Assembly (NCBI GenBank): GCA_905397405.1
Contig: CAJPVJ010000329.1
Coordinates: forward strand, 1 to 28,084
Reading direction: 5' to 3'
Length of the DNA stretch: 28,084 nucleotides
Origin: Oppiella nova
Lineage: Eukaryota; Arthropoda; Arachnida; Sarcoptiformes; Oppiidae
Shown: positions 12,831-22,500 of the stretch, piece by piece
Numbering within the stretch: position 1 is the stretch's first letter
Layout of the letters: every line of letters begins with the position of its first letter
Notes under the pieces: model-generated
What the model was told of the DNA's origin: nothing
What the model saw: only the letters and a program-made list of their open reading frames with translations
Databases searched by the model: none
Made by a program: the position numbers and the translations under genes

Positions 12831-13305
12831 AACTGACTCGTGGGTTGAGTGGCGAACCTATTGGTCACCCGTTTGTCACAACATATGTCCACTGAATGGA
12901 TGCCAATCACCGACTGATCCGTCGCTCATTCGCTCAACAAATTCAATGCAATTATCAATAAATAAACACAAATCGAGTCAATGGTTGCCAATGGATACCG
13001 AGCGCAGTCTGCAACACACGAGCCGTACACAAATAACGTGACCCGTAATCGGTGTGATTACAATTGTGGTGATAAAAGTTGGTCATAAACTGTGGTGATC
13101 GGGATCAATTGAGTTTATAATTGACTAGATTCGGTACAATTGTTAGTTTTTCAATGATAGAGTGCATCCGATTGTCACGAGTATGTAATTTAAGTGATAT
13201 TATGTGTATTAATGTGTATGTTTAGTGTGTTGTTTATACAGAATATTCTTGACTCAAGAATCTTGAGTTTTAAAAACTAAAGCAAATTATTATAACGAAT
13301 TGCAA
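12831..13305. other. Spacer between MKS1-like stop and UNC119 start
   Basis: This 475-bp stretch must hold the 3' end of the MKS1-like transcript and the UNC119 promoter/5' UTR, both on the minus strand. It is moderately AT-rich, with no open frame of note. A near-palindrome (ATTCTTGACTCAAGAATCTTGAG) lies near 13244-13266. I see no clear core promoter element. Confidence 0.45.
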
Positions 13306-14115
13306 TCAATAGTGATTCGTGTCGTTGAGTTGTGTCCGGAGGTAATCCATGCGCTTCTTCGCCCTCTGGAAGGCCAACACAACAGACAATATGTTTTGTT
13401 TCATTGAATCCAATGACGAGCTCTTTATTTGATACTTAGTTTTGGCCACAATTTGACGGCTTCTGCAGAAAAAAATGAATTGATTTGTGATTAAACAGCG
13501 AACTAAATGAATGAATGATATTATTACTGATTCTGGATGAGGACGTCGATGTCGAGGGCCACAGAACCACTGGATTCCGAGTTTAATCCATAATTATTTG
13601 TGCATTTATTCTGAGTTATAAAAAACAAATCAATTTATGAAACAATGGTTTGAAGGGAACAGACATTGGGTTGAGTGGAGTCTTTGTGAAGGTGATGGAC
13701 AAGTGGTGCGCAACCGGTGAAGTATTGTCTCATTTTGTCCAACCGATTGTCTGCGTATGGCTTCCAAGTGTTGATCACCAGTGAGTGTCTTCCGGGTCGC
13801 ACCGGGAGCTCCGCAAAGCCATAGCTTTCAGAGATTAAGCGATTCCAGTAGTCAAAGGACAGGACTTTGAAGTACAGAATTGGCCGCAAATCCTCCAAAA
13901 CATTGGTTTCGTTTAATTTGATTTGTATTTGAAATGGTGTCGAGAAAAGTGACACATCGTTGCCATTCGCGCAACACTTGTGAGTCATGCCGTAAAACGA
14001 GGATTCATTCAATTCGGTGACAAAACTCCACGTCTTGTGGCTCTCGATGTAAAAGGAAACACAACTCTTGTGACAATTGAACCCTCGGGTCGACACTATT
14101 GGGTTCAATGATACT
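13306..14115 (-). CDS. mks1: MKS1-like B9-domain protein, C-terminal part, 3 exons; N-terminus not found
   Basis: MKS1 is a B9-domain protein of the ciliary transition zone. Minus-strand exons are about 14115-13665, 13610-13528 and 13462-13306; introns of 54 and 65 nt are GT-AG in consistent phase, giving about 229 aa. The first exon is a B9 domain with YFKVLSFDYWNRLISESYGF, LPVRPGRHSLVINTWKPY and MRQYFTGCAPLV. The second has YGLNSESSGSVALDIDVL. The last, with SSSLDSMKQNILSV and AFQRAKKRMDYLRTQL, matches the tail that separates MKS1 from the shorter B9D1 and B9D2. The frame meets TGA at 14121-14123 and has no ATG near its start. The likeliest upstream acceptor is the AG at 14117-14116, with a weak pyrimidine tract. 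About 380 N-terminal residues seen in human MKS1 are not in the next 2 kb. It may be truncated, start after a long intron, or be decaying, although the retained exons have no frame errors. Confidence 0.8.
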
Positions 14116-15010
14116 CTCAATCAGTCTATTAGGCAATTGATTTAATAGCAAAGTATGTGTGCATTAAGAGTGATATTGCAATTGTTTAAATGTATCATGC
14201 ATTCATTGTGTGCATAATGAGCATGGTGCAATTGTAGCACTACAGTACGTGTATATTAATTTGCATAATACATTCATGTTGCGATAAATCCTATCTAGTG
14301 AATAACCTCCCTGTGCACCCCTACTATTATGTTGCAATTAACCAGACATATAATCTTAATATTAAATGTTAAGTAATATATGATGTGCTTATAATTAGTG
14401 CCTTATAGTGAGTGCATAGTTTGCATCAATTATTACCGATTGTGCCGTTAATCATAACCAAACTCTCATCGCTTAATGACATCTCAATAGCACTTCAATA
14501 ATGACATAACACTAGTTGTAATCAATACGTGAATTGCAATTCACATATACATGAGACCAACAAATACTGTACACGTCTAACACCAATGCGATTACTATAT
14601 TCATAAATATAGTATTAGTGCTAAACACAAGTGTCAACCATCAGTGATGAATCATATTCATGACTCTCATGGGGGCACTACTCGGGGCACAATTGTCTCC
14701 AATTCACGATAAGACGACTATTGCTAATACAGTACAGTGTGAAGCAACCATCATAATATGTTGTACAGTATATTAGGCTTAAAAATACTTAAATACTTTT
14801 AGGCTTAAACAAGGTGTCGGAGATTCTCGAGAAACAACGAGTTCACTACAGTGTAGGGGCGATTGTCTATACGGCATATGTCTCACCCACAATCACCACC
14901 AACTGTATGCCACACAAATGTTCACTGAGGGACACTGTGTTGGACTCACCCACTTTTCATATCCTATTTTATATATTTGTAAATAAAATAATAAAAGTGT
15001 GATGCTGACA

Positions 15011-15062
15011 TTGTACAGTGCACTATAGGTACAGGTACTGTTCAATAGTCTATACTGTACAA
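15011..15062. repeat. Inverted repeat with TTGTACAGT/ACTGTACAA arms
   Basis: The arm at 15011-15019 (TTGTACAGT) is matched in reverse complement at 15054-15062 (ACTGTACAA), with further partial pairing of ACTATAG and CTATA inside. It could form a hairpin. No flanking target-site duplication was established. Confidence 0.5.
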
Positions 15063-15211
15063 ATATTACAATAATCCATGTAATTTTTTTGTGCAAGGCT
15101 CTATTAGGGTAGAGGGAATATAACTACTGAATATTGACACCTTTATTCTGTGCATATACTGCAATGATATAGTAGTGGTAATCATAGAACCGATGGCTAA
15201 ACTCTCGGCAC

Positions 15212-15290
15212 ACTGGGAGTCATTCCCAAACTCCAACTCTTATTATTACTGTATTACTGTATTATATGAGCTGTAATACAGACTCCCAGT
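15212..15290. repeat. Nested imperfect palindrome, MITE-like
   Basis: Outer arms ACTGGGAGT (15212-15220) and ACTCCCAGT (15282-15290) are exact reverse complements, and inner arms CTGTATTAC (15249-15257) and GTAATACAG (15273-15281) are too. The inner right arm abuts the outer right arm, so the 79-bp unit is an interrupted hairpin. It may be a small foldback transposon remnant, but terminal duplications are not clear. Confidence 0.5.
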
Positions 15291-16485
15291 TAGGAGTTAT
15301 TAGTTTGCATCACCAGATAAAAGGGAATGTTATTTAGCAGTTAAAAGTTGCAGTAATTTATTTGTGACAGGTAATTTATATGGTAATATACTGTAATTTG
15401 CCTTAGCTACTGTATATATACAATATTAAAGATATTATTAACTTTAGACATTAGCATTTGCAAATATTGCATTATAAAAATATTAGTTTCTATAATTTAA
15501 CATCGCTAATTCAGTATCTAATCTTACATAATCTTTAGCAAATATATAATGCACAATTTTTTATTTATCTAAGCTTATAGATTACCCTGTTGCTTTAGTG
15601 TCTCATAAATAATATTTAAGAAATTAACACCAATTGCCGTGAATGCCAAGCATAGGTGGGTCAGGGGTACGTGTGTTGCAATTTACATGCAACTTACATT
15701 GTAATGATGTAATTGACCATGATAGTATGCCTCTAGTATTTACATGTATATTGACATATCACGTGACTCTGCATTTGGCTATGAGCTATGCGCTACGCTA
15801 GAGCCCACAGTCGGACCACTTGTTGAAACCCGACCCAACTTTTACCCTAAATTTTATCAAAAGGCGGCCCAACCGTATCCCACACGTACTCCCGAAAGTC
15901 CACGGGCTCTCGAAAAAACGGCAAAAAATTTTCCACAAAAATCACCCAGGAACAAATATAAAATACGAAATAAACTATCATACATTGGTTCTATTTAAAA
16001 AATGACTACAATTACGCGTTGACCAGGGTCCATTCGAGGCAAATTGCGGACTAAATAATAGTTTCACTAAATAGTATCCACCTCTACCTCCACTCGCGGG
16101 CGGGTCGGGCGTGTGTGGGTCGCACGGGTTGGCCCGTTTGGGGCGCACTCTATGCCCTCTGGTATCGTATAATACGTGTGAATAAACTTTAGGGCTTACA
16201 GTGTGTCCGCCATTTTGGTCGCAGATCTAACATATAATCGTATCACTCGTTCACACAGTTTTGGGTCTCTTATAATAGCCATTAGTATCACTCGTATTCA
16301 AGGTTAGAGTGCATTGTGGGTGATATGACCACCACTTGATCCACCAATACATCGCTCGCCACCACGTCTTAGGGCTCGCATCCAGTGGTGATTCACAAGG
16401 CCTGCGACCGATGTGTTTGTGTTTGCTATCAATTACATGATTATAAAGACCAATGATATTATGTACGTATGTATAGGCGCCAGGA

Positions 16486-16570
16486 GGGTGTGAGTGAGTC
16501 GTGTGTGTGAGTGCGGGTGTGAGTGAGTGATACTGTGTGAGAGTGTGTGTGGTGTCTGTGCCGTGTGTCT
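16486..16570 (+). repeat. GT/GAGT-rich simple sequence before the NCoR start
   Basis: Low-complexity sequence of GTGTGA and GTGAGT units lies directly upstream of the proposed NCoR ATG at 16588. It contains an in-frame TGA near 16528, so translation is unlikely to begin further upstream in the same exon. Confidence 0.6.
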
Positions 16571-16587
16571 CACCTGTCGATGATTTC

Positions 16588-19500
16588 ATGGCCGCCAACA
16601 GGTCTCTACACGAACCGAGTGGTGGTTACCTCCAGAAGCGACACTCCGGGCAGCACTTGAGTCCGACCAACATTCCCGGCACTCGGGTCTACCCATACCC
16701 GGGCACTACCCAAGAGCCCGTCGTCCGCAACTCCTATCACCACTCGATCCCACACCACATGAACCCCTTGTATGGCGCCATCGGCTCCAATAGCGGTCAC
16801 TCGGGCGCGGGTGTGGGCGGAGGTGTGGGCCCACAGCAGGCCTACCGGGACGGCAACTACACGGTCTGTATCGACGAGCCATGTCTTGGCACCCATTGTG
16901 ACGCCAATTGACACCCATTTCTCTCTCTCTCCGGACAACAGGTGGACAACAGACACGAGTTCTCGCCGATGGATAGGTATAGGAATCGCAACGAATCGCT
17001 CGAAATGCATCACTCGGGCGGCGGCGGGGGTGTGGGTGGCGCTCACTCGCACGCGCCGCCTACAAGTGTCAGTGCCAGCGGTCACAGTCAAGCGCCTCCC
17101 CTATCGCAGCAGCGGAGGCGCCCCTCACTACTGCCGCCATCGCACGTACCAAACGAGTACAGTATGCTGGGCGCCGCCAACTCTGCCCTAACCTCGTCCT
17201 ATCTGTCCAGAGAGAGCAGAGAGAGGTCGGCCTCTATTTCTATCATTGATTGTATTAATCAGCGAATGTTGTGTAATAGGTATGACTTAGCCTCAGCCTA
17301 TCGTTACCCACAATATGATAGTCAGACAAAGGGTGCGGGCCTTCAGTCGGCGACCATGTCTATGACATCGGCGCCGCCCCCAGTGAACCAACACACGGGT
17401 CCGCCGCCCATGCATTTGGTGCCCGGCCTGCACCTGCCTCTGGGCTACGGCTCCCATCAGACGCAGCAGGCGATGGTCGCGTCGCCGCATTTGTCGCAAT
17501 CGCATCTAATCCAAGACATGCCCGAAATGGCGATGAATATCAACAAAAGGCCGCGACTCGGCTTCGGCAACGAGCGGTCGTCACTCCATCAACCGCTGCT
17601 CATCGACACCAGAGATGTCATCGAAGTCAAGAAAGTAAGCGATTATTTGTTTGACACGTTTGGAGCCATTTGTTGCTGTGTTTTGACAATTATTTATGGC
17701 TCGAGTCATGAGATGTCTTAGTTTTTGGCTCATAAATCACTTTTGAGTACATTATTAACGTGTCGTCTAATTGTATGATTGATTGATTGATAGGAACCGG
17801 CGTATACGCCACAAGTGGAGGCCATATCGCCAACGCTACCCAACGATGACAACCGGCAGGACATGTCTCCGTTAAAGTCGACGAAAGATGAGTTGTTGCA
17901 GAATATAAACAAAATCGATAGAGAGATACTGCAAACGGAATCACAACTCACGAAATTACGCAAAAAACAGGTCTGAGAGAGAGACTACTGGTGCCAATGA
18001 AACACTTGTCTAATGAATTGATTTGCATTCACAGCAAGAGCTAGAATTGGTCACAAATAAGCCGAGCGCTGATAACCAAGAGCTTCAGGAGAGTTCGGGA
18101 CTCGACTCACAGCTGAGTGTCGCACAAGTGATATATTCAGACAATAAAGTGAGTTCTAATAGTGATGATAATCACTGTCCGTTTGCGTCGACTAATGAAA
18201 TGACTTATGATTTTTAGGCCAAAACACTCAAAACACACACACAATTTGATAAACTGGGTCCTATTATAGAATTGGTAATGAAGTGTTTGATTGTGATTAT
18301 AATTGAATTGTTATTAATTGAATTGCTGTCCATTTTCGCAGCCCCTGTACAACCAGCCCTCCGATAGTCCCGTATATCACGAGAATAAACGCAAATTTAT
18401 TAGTTTTAAGAAGAAATTGATTATATTTTTTAAGAAGAGATATCAAGAGAAGCAGTTGAGAGAGCGTTACTTAACCGATACGTACGACAAACTGATGCTC
18501 TCGTGGCTCAAGAAGTTGGAGAAGAAGGAGACGAATCCGCCGAAGAAGCAAAAAGACGTCAAACTTCGCGAGTATTTTGAGAAACAATTTCCCGAACTCC
18601 GAAAGCAACGCGAAGACAAAGAGCGGTTCTCGCGGGTCGGCCAACGGATCCGCAGCGACGCCGAACTCGAAGAGATTATGGACGGCCTTCAGGAGCAAGA
18701 GTTGGAGGACAAGAAGATGAGGAGCTATGCCGTGATTCCGCCCATTCTATTGGACTCGAGATATAGGAGACATTATTTTATTAATAAAAACGGTATTATA
18801 GAGGACACGATGTCTGAGCATAAAGAGCGACAAATGCTGAACATATGGACCGATCAGGAGAAGGAAATCTTCCGCGAGAAATATCTAATCCATCCGAAGA
18901 ACTTTGCATTCATTGCCAGCTTTTTGGACCGAAAGAACGTCAGGGAATGCGTTCAATACTACTATCTCTCGAAAAAGGGAGAGAATTACAAACAATTGCT
19001 CCGAAAACAGGTGAAGAAGCGGACGCGAGCTCTCGTCAAAGCCCAACAACAGCAGGCGATCGCAGCGCAGGCCCAGCCGGCGCCCACACCCACACCGCCC
19101 CGACCGGCGGCGCCCAGCGTTCGACAGACAGCTCCCGAAGAGATTACAAAAGTGTCGACAGCCGTCGTCACGACGACCACCACTACCATTACCACTACCA
19201 CTTCGGTCGCGCCAGTGGTCAACACCATTACGAGTACTACAAATACTACCAGTGCTTCTAATGTGCCCAAAGTGTGTGATTCAGTGGACAACACCGTTAA
19301 CGCTGCGGCGCCTGACGTGAAAGCGGAGGCCGTGCTTAACGACAGCCCTATAAAGTGTGATAATGTGATAATTAGTAGTGAGGCCCACAATGACGAGAAC
19401 GCCACCTGTGATACCCCGTGTTGTCTGTGTAACGCGAAAGTAGACAATCCCGCGAAGTGCCGGCCCGTCACGCCATCCAATCTAAACCTGTATAACATAA

Positions 19501-22500
19501 GCGAGAGTGCATTCAAGCCGGGGATGAGAGTGTGTCTGATGTGTCACTTCGCGAGCGTTCGCCGCAATTGTCCGCTTCCCTCGTGTAAGACTCCGCGCAG
19601 AAAAGTGAAACGTCTGAAGGCTTTCCCTCAGCAGTGGTTTGAGTTGAGCGCCGAAAGTCGACAAATGTTTGCCAATGAGCTCAACGTTCCCGACGACGTG
19701 CGGGCCGCGTGTCCGCGATGTGTGATGAGAGTGAGCCGACGGATAGGTTTGATCGCGCCGTCCGATCGGACGGATATCAATCAAAACAGTGAGTCTCGTG
19801 TCTGTTGGACAGAGAGTGAGATCGAGGCGTTGAAGCAGTCTATTCGCGAAGTGGGAAGGAATTGGGCGGCAATCGCGAATCAGATTCGCACGAAGAATGA
19901 CAGAGAATGTCATGATTTCTACTCGAAAAATAAATATTCACTAAATTTAGACAAAACTTTTAAAGAATTTTTAGCCAATTCGGGAAAACCTATAAAAAAT
20001 GGCGAATCAGACTCCGATGACTACTGGAATGATGTGAGCGATGGCGACAGCGAAGAGACGTCCAGCGCCGAGGAGTCGAGAGAGCGGTGCAACAGCGACA
20101 CCGCCAGTGCCTCGAGTCCTATAAGTAAGATACCGGACGACATGGACGCCAAACTACTGAACGATAAGACCGATAACACCGTCTCCACGACTAACCATAA
20201 CTATCGCGAAGACTTCACCAAACTTCAGGACTATAAGGGGTTGAGTGCATCGCAAACGAGTCTTAAGAGTGATTACGACAGCAGTGCCACAATGAGTGCC
20301 GACGAGGGACAGGGCAACGGAGACAACGATCGCCTGTCGTCCTCGCCGGCGGTGATCCTCCCGCCGAGAGCTAACTCAGCGATGCCGGCGTTCCCGCCGT
20401 CCAACATATACTTCCAGCAGCCCATCGACAAACACGTCCGGCCCGCCAGTCACGACGGCGCCGCCTTCGCTGTCGAGGCCATTATTGGCAAACCCTCGCA
20501 CTCGCCGTCCGTATTGCGAGCGTCGGATACGAGCGCTATAAATAGCCGCCAAAAAGTGCCCCCTTTTCTCATCAATCCAAACGCACCGTCGACTCAGCCG
20601 TCAATGAACTCATCGCTCGCGCAGAGCGTCAATAAGGAAGAGCCCACTTGTGTCCGGGACCTCATCTATCAGGCCATCGAAATGAGTCTTCAGTCACCCA
20701 TGAAGACGATGCGCACCAATGCGGTGACCATTGAGGCCAACAAACTGGATGCCAACGAAGGCATCGCGTCCTCTGGCTATCCGTTGCCTATCGTTAAGCG
20801 CGAGAATATGATGGATATGTCGAAGTCGGACATCAATAGAGACAGTCCGTCGCGTATTGTCTACAAGAACGCCGACATTCAGAGGCCCGAAGGCTTAGCG
20901 ATGATGGCCTCATACTCGCAACACTTGAGTCCATCGCCCGGTCACGGACAGCACCCGTACGTAATGGTCGAACCGGACGAATACGAAGTGCAAGACCTGA
21001 GCAGCAAAAAGGAGCGCCGAATAGATAACTATAGTCCACGTAATTATAGTCCGTCTATAAAGGATAAAATGCTTTCCCATCGCAACGAATACCCGTACGG
21101 TTTGATACCGACCGCACATTCCAATCCCAACCGCGGCTCCACTCCCGTCGGCGAACCCATTGTTGACAATAAAGACAATTACACTCTAATGAAACACTTG
21201 GACGGCTCCTCCGGACGTATTCTCAACTCTGGCTACCCGTCCAACGAGAGGCTACACTCGCAAGAAGTGAAACACTCGCGCTCTTCGCCACTGAGTCGTC
21301 CGATGAACAAAATGCCGGTCACTAAAGGCAGTCCCGTCCCGCCGCCGCCCCCTCTCATCGCGTCCGGGAAACCCAATCAATCGTATTCGCAGTTATCGCC
21401 GAAACTGTATCGAGAAAAGATGGTTCCCGTGTCGGCCTCCAGTGGCGGCTCCATAACGCAGGGGACGCCTGCCATACAACCAAATAATTTCAATTTCGGA
21501 CCAAATCGTGGCTACGAAGGACTGCTGCGACAAATCCCGTCCGGCGTTCACAAAGAGGGCGGTTCCATAACGCTGGGGACGCCGCTGATGGGTGGGGCCA
21601 CTAACATGCCTATCGATCACCGACGGAAAGCCGAGTTAATGGCGTCCGACGCCCAGAACAGGGCGCAGGTGTTGGCCAGCAGTCGGGCGCTGTACGAGAC
21701 CTCCAACGCCGAGCAATACTATCGCCGGTCGTCGCCGCCCGTCAGCCACTCCTACTCACCGGCATACCAACCCTCCGAGTATAAGATGAATAAACCCGTC
21801 TATCATAAGGACTCGCAGCTCAGCACCAATCAGATTATGATTGACTTCAACACATCCAAACAGATGCTGACCAGACGTGGAAGCAATTCGAGCGACAACG
21901 ACATCCACAGCGCGGCTCCCATTCACGGCCAACAGCTGGAGTCGCGATCCACTATTAACGACCATAAGAATCCGTCGCAAAGCCGACAAACAAACTCTTA
22001 TCCGAATTACAGTCAAAACTCAGCCAACTCTCCCTCTCCCGTATACTCCGATCGAGTGCCTCAACGCGAAAGTCAGCCCCAAATGTTGAGCTCATCCGAC
22101 CCTCATATGAGTCATTGGTCGGCCAGACATTCATCGATGGGCGCCCAGAGTCCTAATTATGTAAGTGATTGCCATTTAGTGAGCATACGATTGTTATGAC
22201 TTTAATTTGATGCCATATATACTCTGAACAGAATCGTCAGAATGTGATACAACAGCACTGGAACGCCGCCAACACTAAGCAATCGGTGATACAAACGCCT
22301 AAATCTACTTCACCACGAGATTACCGAACCGAAGTGATCAGTCCCGTCGCTCATCCAGTCATGAGAGGGTCGGTCTCGCCTCAGGTGCCCATCACGTCGA
22401 CGGCGGTCCACATGTACAACCCGGCGCACGACGCCTTCACAACTCTGGTCAATACGGCCGCCGCTCAGCAGAGTCTCGCCGTTCCCACCGATCGCAGGTC

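Larger units (their letters stand above)
14121..16587. other. 2.4-kb AT-rich intergenic region with palindromes; NCoR upstream region
   Basis: No protein similarity is seen on either strand. The left two-thirds is AT-rich with repeated TACAGT/ACTGTA words, inverted repeats at 15011-15062 and 15212-15290, and a short hairpin near 14593-14613 (ACTATATT/AATATAGT arms). GC-rich patches at about 15790-15920 and 16090-16155 carry CCCGACCC/GGGTCGGG. CCGCCATTTTGG near 16207-16218 resembles a YY1/Pho-type site and could mark the NCoR promoter. A GT-rich run occupies about 16486-16570, just before the NCoR start. Any upstream MKS1-like exons would be expected here but are not seen. Confidence 0.5.

Noticed and set aside
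12661-13041. 126-aa plus-strand frame over the UNC119 5' end
   Set aside because: Antisense of UNC119 exon 1 and its upstream region, no similarity.
14893-15096. 67-aa minus-strand frame as a missing MKS1 exon
   Set aside because: Hydrophobic random-looking peptide with no MKS1 similarity.
15744-15998. 84-aa plus-strand open frame in the spacer
   Set aside because: No recognised similarity, Pro/Lys-rich low complexity and located in a probable repeat remnant.
16606-17091. 161-aa minus-strand frame opposite NCoR exons 1-2
   Set aside because: Antisense shadow of GC-rich coding sequence; the plus strand has clear NCoR features and spliced exons.
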